This document shows positions 40,576 to 49,930 of a stretch of DNA of 64,000 bases, one piece after another. Both the position numbers and the translations under genes were made by a program. The DNA is from DATDMG01 sp036518955. GTDB taxonomy: Bacteria; Actinomycetota; Actinomycetes; Actinomycetales; Kineosporiaceae. Positions within the stretch are counted from its first letter, which is position 1; the number at the start of each line of letters is the position of its first letter. The DNA is taken from the NCBI GenBank assembly GCA_036518955.1, contig DATDMG010000010.1:33399-97398 (forward strand), written 5' to 3'. The notes beneath the pieces were generated by a model. It saw only the letters and a list, made by a program, of their open reading frames with translations, did not search any database and had not been told where the DNA came from.

Positions 40576-41445
40576 GTGACAATCTCCAGCGCCCGCCTCC
40601 AGGTGCGACGTCGGATCCCGCTCCGGGGGCGCGTCGCCGTGGGGGTCGCGGTCCTGGCGATCGCTGCCACGGCCGCGGTGACGGTCCCGCGGGCCGCGGC
40701 GGTCCCCCGGTCCCGTGGCAGCGAGCCGTTCATGGCGGGCACGGACATGCACAGCAACCGCGCCGCACGGTGCACCGCGGGGTTGGTCCTGATGGACAAC
40801 TCACTGCTCGGGGGGATCACCGAGTACCGGCGCAGTGTCCGTTTCGTCCTCACCGCGGGGCACTGCGGTCAGGTCGGGGACCGCTTCTTCACCGTCCCCG
40901 AGGACAACGTGGTCGGTGACGTGGTCTGGAAGTCGGCCACCCACGACCTGTTGCTGATCAGGGTCGAGCCCAGACTCGACCGCGGGGTGGCGCCCGGGTG
41001 CCTGCCCGGCAGTTCGACGCTGCCCTGTGTGGCGATCTCCTCGCACTACTACCCGCGCGCGGTCGGCAGGGTATTCACCGGCGGGCCCGGCAACAGCGAC
41101 AGCATCGCGGTGGGCGGGACGACCCAGTCCGGCGTCTCGATCTGCATCAGCGGCGGCGTCGGCGGCACGGTCTGCGGGCACACGAGCGCTCCCCGCCCCC
41201 CGGATGGCCCTCCCGACGACCCGACGGGCGCCCAGCAACTCTCCTTCACCAGTGGCCCGGCAACCCAGTTTGGTGACTCGGGCGGCCCGCTGTACGCGTT
41301 CAACGGCAACGTCTTCGGCATCCTGTACGGCGACTCCCGCCGCACAAGGGCCGACGGTTCATCAGAATCCCTCGGCGCCATCTACACTCCTGTCTCGGTG
41401 TTCTTCGCCGAGACCAGCGGCTACGCGCTCGCTCCGCCGGAGTGA
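40576..41445 (+). CDS. Secreted chymotrypsin-like (S1) serine protease, copy A
   Basis: 289 residues. Signal peptide about 18-42 (VAVGVAVLAIAATAAVTVPRA). The mature protease has VLTAGHCG (His96), THDLLLIRV (Asp124) and FGDSGGPLY (Ser235, with the supporting Asp234), a complete triad. Cysteines at 66, 97, 142, 151, 190 and 200 would form disulfides outside the cell. It resembles streptogrisin/alpha-lytic S1 proteases but lacks a long pro-region. GTG 40576 has GAGGATCGAGG. The gene and about 70 bp upstream are repeated 1,072 bp downstream. Confidence 0.88.
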   Translation: MTISSARLQVRRRIPLRGRVAVGVAVLAIAATAAVTVPRAAAVPRSRGSEPFMAGTDMHSNRAARCTAGLVLMDNSLLGGITEYRRSVRFVLTAGHCGQVGDRFFTVPEDNVVGDVVWKSATHDLLLIRVEPRLDRGVAPGCLPGSSTLPCVAISSHYYPRAVGRVFTGGPGNSDSIAVGGTTQSGVSICISGGVGGTVCGHTSAPRPPDGPPDDPTGAQQLSFTSGPATQFGDSGGPLYAFNGNVFGILYGDSRRTRADGSSESLGAIYTPVSVFFAETSGYALAPPE

Positions 41446-41647
41446 TCCGGCCCGTGAACCGGGGCGGTGCTCCTCGTGCCGCGCCTGCCTCGCGCCCGGT
41501 GTGGCCCTTCGCGCAGCAGCCGCCGTCGGGCACAGCGCACCGGCTCCTGGTGGTGTCGGCGGGGTGGAGGTCCGGCTTCGGACGAGTCCCGGACAGGACG
41601 GTCCCGGGGCGTGGGAGACGACGGGCCGTGCGCCGAGGATTGATGGC

Positions 41648-42517
41648 GTGACAGTCGCCGGCGCCCGCCCCCACGTCCGAGGCCGGCTCCCGTCCCGGGT
41701 GCGCGTCGCCGTAGGGGTCGCGGTCCTCACGATCGCCGCCACGGCCGCGGTGACGGTCCCGCGGGCCGTGGCGGTCCCCCGGTCCCGTGGCAGCGAGCCG
41801 TTCATGGCGGGCACGGACATGCACAGCAACCGCGCCGCACGGTGCACCGCCGGGCTGGTCCTGATGGACAATTCACTGCTCGGGGGGACCACCGAGTACC
41901 GGCGCAGCGTCCGCTTCGTCCTCACCGCGGGGCACTGCGGCCAGGTCGGGGACCGCTTCACCACCGTTCCCGAGGGCAACGTGGTCGGTGACGTCGTGTG
42001 GAAGTCGGCCACCCACGACCTGTTGCTGATCAAGGTCGAGCCCAGGCTCGAGCGCGGGGTGGACCCCGCCTGCCAGCCCGGCAGCTGGACGCTGCCCTGT
42101 GTGGCGATCTCCGCGCACTACTACCCGCGTGCGGTCGGCAGGGTGTTCACCGGCGGACCGCAGCAGAGCGAGAGCATGGCGGTCCGCGGGACGACACCGT
42201 CCGGCGTCCCGATCTGCATCAGCGGCGGCATCAGTGGCACGATCTGCGGGCACAGGGCGGCTCCACGGCCCGAGGGCTACCCCCCCGACCCGCCGAACAC
42301 CCAGGACCTCGCCTTCACCCGAGGCCCGGCCACCCAGCCGGGTGCCTCCGGTGCGCCGCTGTGCTCGGTCAACGGCAACGTCTTCGGCATCCTGTGGGGC
42401 GACTACGGTCCCATCAACGCGGACGGTTCACAAGCTCCAGCCGTCGGCGTCATCTACACCCCGGTCTCGGTGTTCTTCGCCGAGACCAGCGGCTTTGCGC
42501 TCGCTCCGCCGGAGTGA
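41648..42517 (+). CDS. Secreted S1 protease, copy B, with altered active-site loop
   Basis: 289 residues, near-identical to copy A over the signal peptide and first 130 residues. His96 and Asp124 are kept, but the serine loop reads PGASGAPLC where copy A has FGDSGGPLY. Ser234 remains, while the Asp that stabilises the active oxyanion hole and the following Gly are both Ala, so activity is probably lost or much reduced. Divergence is concentrated in the C-terminal half. It may have become a binding protein, inhibitor decoy or regulator of copy A. GTG 41648 occupies the same place relative to the duplicated upstream sequence. Confidence 0.87.
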   Translation: MTVAGARPHVRGRLPSRVRVAVGVAVLTIAATAAVTVPRAVAVPRSRGSEPFMAGTDMHSNRAARCTAGLVLMDNSLLGGTTEYRRSVRFVLTAGHCGQVGDRFTTVPEGNVVGDVVWKSATHDLLLIKVEPRLERGVDPACQPGSWTLPCVAISAHYYPRAVGRVFTGGPQQSESMAVRGTTPSGVPICISGGISGTICGHRAAPRPEGYPPDPPNTQDLAFTRGPATQPGASGAPLCSVNGNVFGILWGDYGPINADGSQAPAVGVIYTPVSVFFAETSGFALAPPE

Positions 42518-42912
42518 TCCGGCCCGTGGGCCGGCCCTGACCCGTCACCGCGATCAGTCCACCGGACCGCCGTGGTCTGGAGCGGTCGGCGCGGGTTCGG
42601 CGACCGCTGCGGCCCCGCGCCTCGACGGAGGGCGTCGCGCCGCGGACACGTACGGCACTCCTCGGTGAGGCGCCGAGGAGTGCGAAGGCGCTCGGGCGGC
42701 GTCAGCGGCCGGGTGTCCGCATCGCCCTCCTCCGGGTAGGTCGCTGGTGCAGTCCGACAATTATGAATCGCGTCGGATCACAGCGGATGTTGGATGTCAA
42801 ACATCACGCGTTGGTATCGTTGGCCATCCGCGTGACCGGGTCGTCTCGGCCTGGTGCCGGGACGCGCGGCGGTGTCGGTATGTGCCGTTGTCCCGGCCGA
42901 CGGAGTGGGGAC
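42518..42912. other. Intergenic region with hairpin and palindrome
   Basis: No gene is supported. GCACTCCTCGG (42655-42665) pairs perfectly with CCGAGGAGTGC (42673-42683), an 11-bp hairpin that probably ends the protease transcript, although no T-run follows. From about 42760 the sequence is AT-richer, and GATGTT/AACATC (42786-42805) forms an inverted repeat that could be the operator of the methyltransferase-dehydrogenase pair. Confidence 0.5.
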
Positions 42913-43650
42913 GTGCCCGTGGGTGACTACACCGGGATGGCCGGCTACTACGATCTGATCATGACTTCGGGGTACTACGACTACCCGGCGATCGTCGAGG
43001 CCCTGGAGCCCTGCGACGAGGTGGACTCGGTCCTGGAGATCGGTGCCGGGACCGGGCTGATCCTACACCGGCTGATCACTCGCCACCCCGACCTGGAGGT
43101 GGCGGGCGTCGACCTCACCCAGGCCATGCTCGACATCGCTCGCGAGCGGCTGGCCGGCCTTCCCCGGGTGTCGCTGCACCACCAGGACGTCGTCTCGATG
43201 TCCCTGGACCGGCGCTTCGACATGGCGTTCTCCTACGGCGGGGTGTGGTACTTCGTCCATGGCGACGACGGGTTCACGATGATCAGTCACATCCGGGACG
43301 ACGAGGCGAACGCCCAGGGGCTCCGTCGCGTTGCCGACCACGTCGTCAGCGGCGGACGGCTCATGCTCGGGGTGCAGGCGCCGCACACCGACTACCGCCG
43401 GCCCGTCGCCGACGGCCTGCGCTACTCGCAGTGGATCACTCCGATCGAGGGCGGGTTCCGCAAGGACTACCGGCTCTACCGGGAGCCGGAGACGCCGGGT
43501 GAGTCGGCGGTGCCGCTGATGGCACAGGTCACCGATTACCGCACCTATCCGCAGCAGGACGCCTTCGACCTGCTCGACAAGGCCGGATTCGTGCCGTGCG
43601 ACCCGGTCGCCGAGCAGGTGCCCCTGTTCCTGGAGTTCGAGCGTCGATGA
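42913..43650 (+). CDS. SAM-dependent methyltransferase
   Basis: 245 residues. YTGMAGYYDLIM opens the protein, motif I is VLEIGAGTGLI, the acidic loop is VAGVDLTQAML, and FDMAFSYGGVWYF marks motif II. The wording is closest to small-molecule methyltransferases of natural-product clusters. The substrate is unknown. GTG 42913 with GGAG 8 bp upstream is chosen; GTG 42919 is also in frame, as are upstream starts with poor composition. It shares a 4-bp overlap with the dehydrogenase gene, so the two probably act in one small pathway. Confidence 0.82.
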   Translation: MPVGDYTGMAGYYDLIMTSGYYDYPAIVEALEPCDEVDSVLEIGAGTGLILHRLITRHPDLEVAGVDLTQAMLDIARERLAGLPRVSLHHQDVVSMSLDRRFDMAFSYGGVWYFVHGDDGFTMISHIRDDEANAQGLRRVADHVVSGGRLMLGVQAPHTDYRRPVADGLRYSQWITPIEGGFRKDYRLYREPETPGESAVPLMAQVTDYRTYPQQDAFDLLDKAGFVPCDPVAEQVPLFLEFERR

Positions 43651-44540
43651 GGGTCGGGTTCGTCGGGACCGGGTCGATGGGCTGCCCGGTCGCGCACCGA
43701 CTGCTCGCGGCCGGGCACCGACTCCAGGTTCACGACGTGCGCCCGACCGCGTGCGCCGACCTCGTCGACGCCGGGGCGCTGTGGTGCCCCGACCCGGCCG
43801 CGGCCGCGGCCGGCGCCGACGCCGTCCTGTTGTCCCTGCCCAGCCACGTCGAGGTCGAGCAGGTATGTTTCGGCGAACGCGGCGTCCTGGCCGCCGCCAC
43901 GCCGGGTCAGTTCCTGATCGACCTGACGACGGTGTCGGTGGCTCTGGTACCGCGCCTGGTCGCCGCGCAGGCCGACCACGGCGTCCGGTACCTGGCCGCC
44001 CCGGTGTCCCAGGGGGTCGACAACGCCCGGCTGGGACGGCTGTCGGTGTTCGTCGGCGGTGACCCCGAGGACCTCCAGGCGTGCCGTCCGCTGCTCGACG
44101 CGATGGCGACGGTCGTCGTCCACACCGGGGACCAGACGTCGGCGGTCGCGGCGAAGCTGTTGACGAACCTGCTGTGGTACGTCAACGCCGCCGCGATCGG
44201 CGAAGCGCTGGTGCTCGGTGCCAGGGCCGGCATCGGGCTGGACACGCTGCAACAGGTCATCCTGAACAGTTGCGGCACCAGCTGGGTCGCCCAGCACGAC
44301 ATCCCCTCGATCTACGCCGGGCACTACGACCCTTCGTTCACCACCGGGCTGTGCACCAAGGACCTGCGCCTGATCGCCGAGCTCGCCGACCGGCTCCAGG
44401 TCCCGATCGACGTCGGGGCGACGGCCCAGCAGGTGTTCCGCCGCTCGCAGGCCCGGTACGGGCCCGACGCCCCCGAGCTGTCGGTCGTCCGACTGCTGGA
44501 GGAACTGACCGGCACGCCGCTCCGGGCCGCCGATGTCTGA
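43647..44540 (+). CDS. 3-hydroxyisobutyrate dehydrogenase-family NAD(P) enzyme
   Basis: 297 residues. The N-terminus MRVGFVGTGSMGCPVAHRLL is the family Rossmann signature. ApVSQGVDNARLGRLSVFVGG is the substrate loop, and the catalytic Lys lies in AVAAKLLTNLLWYVN. The second half is the all-helical dimer domain. Members reduce or oxidise beta-hydroxy acids (glyoxylate, hydroxyisobutyrate, 6-phosphogluconate-type) or imines. The substrate cannot be told. ATG 43647 overlaps the methyltransferase stop (ATGA). Confidence 0.88.
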   Translation: MRVGFVGTGSMGCPVAHRLLAAGHRLQVHDVRPTACADLVDAGALWCPDPAAAAAGADAVLLSLPSHVEVEQVCFGERGVLAAATPGQFLIDLTTVSVALVPRLVAAQADHGVRYLAAPVSQGVDNARLGRLSVFVGGDPEDLQACRPLLDAMATVVVHTGDQTSAVAAKLLTNLLWYVNAAAIGEALVLGARAGIGLDTLQQVILNSCGTSWVAQHDIPSIYAGHYDPSFTTGLCTKDLRLIAELADRLQVPIDVGATAQQVFRRSQARYGPDAPELSVVRLLEELTGTPLRAADV

Positions 44541-44695
44541 GCCGCCGGACCACTGGCCCCTGATGGCCACCCTCACCTGCGGGCGGTGGGGCGGGCAGGC
44601 GTTCCCCCGGCACACCTGACCGGGGCACGTCGCTGCTGGCAGACGGGCGGCGGTCGGCCCAGCTCGCCGCCCGTCCCTCGCCGGCAGACGCGGCG

Positions 44696-47600
44696 TCAGT
44701 GCTCCTGGATGTCACGCTTCGCCACGATGCCCTCGATCAGCCGGGTCAGGCTGAACGCCCCGCCGAAGAAGACCGCCCCAGCGCTGGTGGCGCACAGCGG
44801 GCCCTTGATCTTGGGGTCGTCGACGAGTTCGGCCGCCCCGGCGAGTATCTTGCTCGCCCACAGCAGCAGGTTGTTCGCCCACTTGAACCCGTTCTGCAGC
44901 TGGTCGCCCGCCTCCTTGGTCGAGACCACCTTGTCGGTCGAGCGGACGTTCTCGGTCTCGATCCCGTAGATCGCGCAGCTGAGGACGAACAGCACGCTGT
45001 TCAGCGTCATGTCGGAGCCGGTGACGACCTTCTGGTAGGTGGAGACGCCCCCGCCGGGCTGGGCGGCCCCGAAGTTGACGTGCTTGATGCCCATCAGGAG
45101 CAGCTCCCCGCCCAGGTGCGTGCCCCAGGCGGCCCGCTGGACCGGGATCTCCGGGTCGGCGCCGACGGGAAACGTCATCGCCGTCCCGACGATGTCGATG
45201 ATGAAGGCGGCGTAGTCCAGCGGGGACTGGAAGCGGATCCGCCCGGTGGGCGCGGCGGCACCGGTGCCGTTGCCCTGCAGCAGGCCGCCGTCGTCGGCCT
45301 GGGTCTCCGCGATGCCCTTGGCTGCCTGGTAGATGGAGAACCCGACGCCGGCCCAGTCCGCGACCTCTCCGATCACCCCGCCGACCTGGGAGTAGAGGAT
45401 GACCGGCTCGCCGATGTCGGTGAGCAGCGGGTTCCCGGACGAGTCGTGGCCGTCGCTGACGGCGGCCGGGCTGACGGCGGCCGGGTTGACGGCGGCCGGG
45501 TTGACGGCGGCCGAGCTGACGATGGAGGCCGGGGTGGGGGCGGGGTGCACCGACGCGCCCAACGCCCCGAACACGTCCTGGTAGGTCTTGCCGGGTACGC
45601 CGAGCCCGAGCGTGGCCAGCTCGTCGGACAGCGAGCGCCGGCTGAGCCCGCGGTACACGATCGTGGACGGGATCGCGATCAGCAGGCAGCCGAGGTCCAG
45701 CAGGGACAGGTCGGCACCTGTCACGCTCGTGTAGACGGCACTGATGACCGGGATGTCGATCGTGGCGTCGAGCAGCGCCCGCACCGCGTCCACGAAGTCG
45801 CCCACCAGCCGGATCAGACCCGCGAACACCCTCCCCGCGGTGTCGAACAGCCCGACCAGGGTGTCGATCCCGACGGCCTCGAGCACCTGCGCCGGGGTCA
45901 GCTCGCCGGTGAGCCCGCGCTGGACGGCGTCGGTGATGGCGTTCAGCGCGGTGCTCACCGACGCGAAGGCGGGCACCAGCACGTCGTCGTAGGCAGCGAT
46001 CAGGGGGTTGTGGTCCAGGACCGAGCCGAGCACCTGGTCGGCGCCCCCGCCGGTGAGCAGGTGGTGACCGGCCCAGTTGCCGGCGGGGTCGCCGGAGAGG
46101 GCGGACAGCAGGCCCGGGGCCGACGTGGCCAGGCCGGCGCGCCGCTCGGCGACCGCGGCGGGAAGCGCCGGCAGGCCCGCGAGCTGTTCGAGAGTGGTCT
46201 GCAACCGTTCCGCGATCCCGTCGACGCTGGCCTCGAGCTCGTCGGCCGCCGCGTCGAGCTCGTGCGTCGCGTACTGCAGCGTGTAGTCCACGAGTTGGCG
46301 CAGCGCGGTATGGGTGGCGACGATGTCGTCCCAGTCGAAGGCGAAGCCGATCCAGTCGATCAGGTCCTGCAGGGAGATCCCGAGCACCTTCTCCAGCACC
46401 CAGTTGATCCCGTCGAGCACGTGCTCGAGGGTGCTGATCGTGAAGGTGTAGAGCGTCTGCCCGACCGTGACGAAGAAGGTGGCGATCTCACCCGACACCT
46501 GCACCTCGAGGTCGGCGATCTCGTCGGCGGTCTGCCGCAGGAACTGGAGGACGTCGCCGGCGGCCGCTGTGATGGCGTCGCCGAGCCCGGTGCGGACCAC
46601 GCCCTGCGTGGCCGGCGCCGCGAGCGCCGCGAACGAGGCCGGTACCGACGGGGACGTCGCGCCCGGCGGGGTGGTCGATCCCGAGGTGGCTGCCGGCAGG
46701 GTGGCCAACCGGTTGATCGCGGTGGCCGCCCGGGTCAGGGTCGCCCGGTCGGGCGGCGAGGCCAGCACCGGCTGCCCGGCTCGCGGGCCGTGCTGATACC
46801 TGGCCGCGGCCAGGTCGTCCGGGCCGGTGACAGCCTGCAGCGCGGCGAGCACCTTCTCGGCCGGGTTCACGGTGACCGGGGCGAGGCCCTCGGCGCTGAC
46901 GGTGAGGCGGACGGCGGCGAGGGAGCCGGTCCGGCCCACCACGGTGAGGCGCCCGAGCGCGTCCGCGGGCACCCGGGCCACCGCGCCGGGCCCGACCCGG
47001 TGATGGCGCCCGTTGACGAGTACCTCGCCGAGGGTGGACGACGTCAGCGTGGCCACCAGCCCGGTCGCCGGGAGGCCGTCGGCGATCGTGGTCAGCCGCA
47101 CCTCGGTGGTGTAGGAGGGGTAGCTGACGACCGTCCCGGTGTCGGGGAGCGGGATCTCGGTCTGGGACCAGAGCCCGGACCGCGGGTCCTGCCACAGGTA
47201 GCCGGGCAGGCCGTCGGCGCCGCCGTACACCACGTGGTTGTTGAGCCAGACCCGGCTCCGCAGGGCGGCCAGCCGGGCACCGGACCGCGCCAGCACCAGG
47301 GGCGGTGACCAGGGGCCTTCAGGGTGCGCGGCGTCCCCGGAAACATGCCACAGGACGTCGTCGCCGGCCACCGCGAACAGGGACACCGACGCGCCGTCCG
47401 AGCGGACCAGCAGGTCGCTCACCCCGGTCAGCGCCGTCCCGGCGGCGACCGTGACGGGTGTGGACCGCCCGCCGGGGTAGACCAGCACGCCGTCCCCGGC
47501 GGCATACAGGTCGCTGGAGGCCCCGGTGGTCGGCAGCGCCGCGATGCGGGCGACCGACACCGGTAGGTCGAAGGCGTAGTGAGCGGTCTTGCCCGTCGCC

Positions 47601-49930
47601 GGATCGGGCAGGGTGGCGAACTCCAGGCGGTGGGCCCCGCCGGCCAGGTCGTACAACGAGTACACGCCACGCTGCCCGAACATGGTGCCGATGGCCAGGT
47701 CCGTGAGCGAGACGGCGTTCTCCGGCAACAGGTAGCGCTGCCACACCCCGGCCGTGGTGTCGGGGTCGGCGGCCACGAGCCAGTGCTGCGCCTGCCCGTT
47801 CAGCTCGGTGGCGACCACGGTCAGCGGTGCACCTGCGCCGTCGTCCGCGGTGCCCGTCAGGATCCGGGTGACCTGGCCGACCGGGACGTCGCTGGGCCGG
47901 GCGACCCAGGAGTGGGCCAGGTCGCCCCAGTCCGCCGCGGAGGGATCGTTGCTCAGTGGGCGGGTGACGAACAGCCGGTCATCCGCGCCGTCGGCCGCGG
48001 TGCCGATGGCGAGGACGAGCCGGACCGGCCCGTCGGCCTGCTGGCTCACCGCGATCGCGCGCGGTGCGCCGCCGGGGACCAGGCCGTCCCCGATCGTGCG
48101 CTGGGCCCAGCCGGTGGCCGAGGCGGCGTCCCGGTGCACCAGGCGCAGCACGCCGTCGGTGCCGATGCTCAGCAGCGCCGGGTCGCCCGCCGCGTCCTGG
48201 AAGACCTCGAAGCGGTGCTGCGGGTCCAGCGCCCGCCCGGCCTCGTGGTTGGTCATCAGCTGGGACGAGGAGGTCAGGGCGACGGTGTCGGCGACGGGTG
48301 GCGTGCTCGGTGTGCTCGGCGTGCCGGGGGAGCCCGGGTCGGGCGCGACCGGCGGGGTGCCCGGGTCGATCGGCAGCGGCGGGACCGGGATCGGCACGTC
48401 CGGCCGGGCCGTCTTGTACTCGACCGCGCAGACCAGGTTGAGCTCGGTGTCGAGCGCGGCGTCGGCGAAGAAGAACGCGTCCCCGCCGGGCAGCACGACC
48501 CGGTTGCCGAGCCCGCTCAGGGCTGCGGTGAGCTCGGTCTGGACGGCTGCGACGATCGCGCCCTGGGTGGCGGCGACCGCGTCGGCCACCGCGTTCTCCG
48601 CCTGGCCGACTCCGGCGTTGAACATGTCGAGGAACTGCTCGAACCCGCTCTCCCACTTCTGCACGTCGGGGTCGCCGGCGGTGAAGTGCGCGAGCGTCCA
48701 GGTGAGCCGCCCGTCCTCGCCCGCGGTGAGGGTCATGCCGGCCTGCCAGTGGCGGGTGACCGTGACGCCGCCCCGGTCCACCCGCGCGGTGTTCGGCGCC
48801 GTCCCGGTGTACCAGCCGTAGGTCTCCCGCAGCGTGCCGCTGATGAGGAGCTGATTGCCCGGGCCGAAGGTGGCTGTGCAGTCCCGGTAGGTCTGGTGGT
48901 TCTGGTAGACGTTCGCGACGACGATCCGGTCGACCCAGCGGTCGTAGTCGTCGTCCTCGTGGCTGGACGTCCACACCCACTCGTTCGTCCCGGCGGGAGG
49001 AGCCACGAGGGTGAGTGGCGGCACCCCGGCCGCGGTCCCGATCCGTGGGACGAGGATCGGCTCGAGGTAGCCGGACCGGAAGACGTCGGCGGCGATGACC
49101 ATCGCGCCGTCCACCGCGCGGTCGGTCACCAGCGGCGTCGCGAACACGCCGTTCGGCGGAACCGGTGGCACGGGCCGCTGCGCCGGGTCACCCGTGCGCA
49201 GCAGGAAATTGAGCGTGCTCAACCCTTCTCCGACGGTCCGGGCGCCGCTCTGGAACGTCGAGAACGTGCCGGCGGTGGGGTTCAGCAGCGCTGGCACGTC
49301 CGGCTGGGCGGTGGGGGTGACGGCGTGGACGGCGTAGCCCAGGATGTAGGGGTTGCTGCTGCCCTTGAGGCTGGTGAAGTACGAGGACAGCGCGGTCTGC
49401 CACTGCGCCAGGGTGTTCGGGCTCGGCGTCCTGCCGTCCGGGAGCGGCATCTCGGTGTGGGCGGGGTCGTAGTCGGCCAGGTCGGCGTTCTCGAAGTCCA
49501 GCAGGAGCTGCCGGATCGTGAACAGGCTCGGATCGAACGACGTCAGCGTGTGGCGCACCGCGTCGGGGACGGTCGCGGGGTCGAGGGCCGCCGCGGAGAT
49601 CGCGCGGAAGTTCATGTTGACGCGGAAGCCGTAGACCCAGTTCTTCACCGGGATCTCGTGCTGGACGGCGGATCGGCCGAAGCCCTCGTAGTAGGTGAAG
49701 GTGCCGTCGGCCAGGCGCAGCTGGAACAGCACGGTCGCGGTGGTGTCGGGCACCAGCAGACTCACCGTGGGCGCGGTGAGCGCGGCGTCGATGGTGATGC
49801 CGGTGTCGGCCAGCTGCATGGTCAGCCGGGGCCGGATCGTGCCCTGCCGGAACAACTGGTCGAACTGCAGGTTGATGGTGTTCTCGGTGATCGCGGTGAC
49901 GATGTCGAAGCCGGCGGTCCTGCCGCTCAT
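44696..49930 (-). CDS. Giant multidomain protein of 1,744 residues, function unknown
   Basis: No signal peptide. Residues 1-500 begin GRTAGFDIVTAITENTINL and are rich in beta-strands; the opening resembles TULIP/P47-like proteins, a tentative link. A Pro-rich linker spans about 510-545. Residues about 550-920 look like a beta-propeller of the PLL/sensor type with repeated W/G blades (SIGTDGVLRLVHRDA, GVWQRYLLPEN, GDDVLWHVSG, GYLWQDPRSGLW). An Ig-like segment (about 940-1030) is followed by a long amphipathic helical region (about 1130-1460). Four tandem AAV(N/S)P units follow near 1472-1492, and the last 250 residues include hydrophobic stretches (AAFIIDIVGTAM, VLFVLSCAIYGI, AGAVFFGGAFSL). 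ATG 49930 has GAGGAG. It may be a secreted effector or surface protein; no secretion partner is nearby. Confidence 0.8.
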   Translation of the reverse strand: MSGRTAGFDIVTAITENTINLQFDQLFRQGTIRPRLTMQLADTGITIDAALTAPTVSLLVPDTTATVLFQLRLADGTFTYYEGFGRSAVQHEIPVKNWVYGFRVNMNFRAISAAALDPATVPDAVRHTLTSFDPSLFTIRQLLLDFENADLADYDPAHTEMPLPDGRTPSPNTLAQWQTALSSYFTSLKGSSNPYILGYAVHAVTPTAQPDVPALLNPTAGTFSTFQSGARTVGEGLSTLNFLLRTGDPAQRPVPPVPPNGVFATPLVTDRAVDGAMVIAADVFRSGYLEPILVPRIGTAAGVPPLTLVAPPAGTNEWVWTSSHEDDDYDRWVDRIVVANVYQNHQTYRDCTATFGPGNQLLISGTLRETYGWYTGTAPNTARVDRGGVTVTRHWQAGMTLTAGEDGRLTWTLAHFTAGDPDVQKWESGFEQFLDMFNAGVGQAENAVADAVAATQGAIVAAVQTELTAALSGLGNRVVLPGGDAFFFADAALDTELNLVCAVEYKTARPDVPIPVPPLPIDPGTPPVAPDPGSPGTPSTPSTPPVADTVALTSSSQLMTNHEAGRALDPQHRFEVFQDAAGDPALLSIGTDGVLRLVHRDAASATGWAQRTIGDGLVPGGAPRAIAVSQQADGPVRLVLAIGTAADGADDRLFVTRPLSNDPSAADWGDLAHSWVARPSDVPVGQVTRILTGTADDGAGAPLTVVATELNGQAQHWLVAADPDTTAGVWQRYLLPENAVSLTDLAIGTMFGQRGVYSLYDLAGGAHRLEFATLPDPATGKTAHYAFDLPVSVARIAALPTTGASSDLYAAGDGVLVYPGGRSTPVTVAAGTALTGVSDLLVRSDGASVSLFAVAGDDVLWHVSGDAAHPEGPWSPPLVLARSGARLAALRSRVWLNNHVVYGGADGLPGYLWQDPRSGLWSQTEIPLPDTGTVVSYPSYTTEVRLTTIADGLPATGLVATLTSSTLGEVLVNGRHHRVGPGAVARVPADALGRLTVVGRTGSLAAVRLTVSAEGLAPVTVNPAEKVLAALQAVTGPDDLAAARYQHGPRAGQPVLASPPDRATLTRAATAINRLATLPAATSGSTTPPGATSPSVPASFAALAAPATQGVVRTGLGDAITAAAGDVLQFLRQTADEIADLEVQVSGEIATFFVTVGQTLYTFTISTLEHVLDGINWVLEKVLGISLQDLIDWIGFAFDWDDIVATHTALRQLVDYTLQYATHELDAAADELEASVDGIAERLQTTLEQLAGLPALPAAVAERRAGLATSAPGLLSALSGDPAGNWAGHHLLTGGGADQVLGSVLDHNPLIAAYDDVLVPAFASVSTALNAITDAVQRGLTGELTPAQVLEAVGIDTLVGLFDTAGRVFAGLIRLVGDFVDAVRALLDATIDIPVISAVYTSVTGADLSLLDLGCLLIAIPSTIVYRGLSRRSLSDELATLGLGVPGKTYQDVFGALGASVHPAPTPASIVSSAAVNPAAVNPAAVSPAAVSDGHDSSGNPLLTDIGEPVILYSQVGGVIGEVADWAGVGFSIYQAAKGIAETQADDGGLLQGNGTGAAAPTGRIRFQSPLDYAAFIIDIVGTAMTFPVGADPEIPVQRAAWGTHLGGELLLMGIKHVNFGAAQPGGGVSTYQKVVTGSDMTLNSVLFVLSCAIYGIETENVRSTDKVVSTKEAGDQLQNGFKWANNLLLWASKILAGAAELVDDPKIKGPLCATSAGAVFFGGAFSLTRLIEGIVAKRDIQEH
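45456..45515. repeat. Four tandem 15-bp units inside the giant gene
   Basis: CTGACGGCGGCCGGG and close variants are repeated four times without spacer (45456, 45471, 45486, 45501). On the coding strand they give AAVNP/AAVSP units. Expansion or contraction would keep the frame. Confidence 0.9.

Larger units (their letters stand above)
40500..42517 (+). repeat. Tandem duplication, unit about 1.07 kb
   Basis: The sequence from about 40500 (GGACGAGTCCCGGAC) to the protease stop is repeated from about 41578 to 42517. The offset is 1,072 bp between the two GTG starts. Long identical stretches within the first half of the genes suggest a recent event or gene conversion. Confidence 0.85.

Noticed and set aside
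45456..45515. Tandem 15-bp units considered as a regulatory iteron or CRISPR-like array
   Set aside because: The units are in frame within a coding sequence, have no spacers and encode a simple AAVNP repeat.
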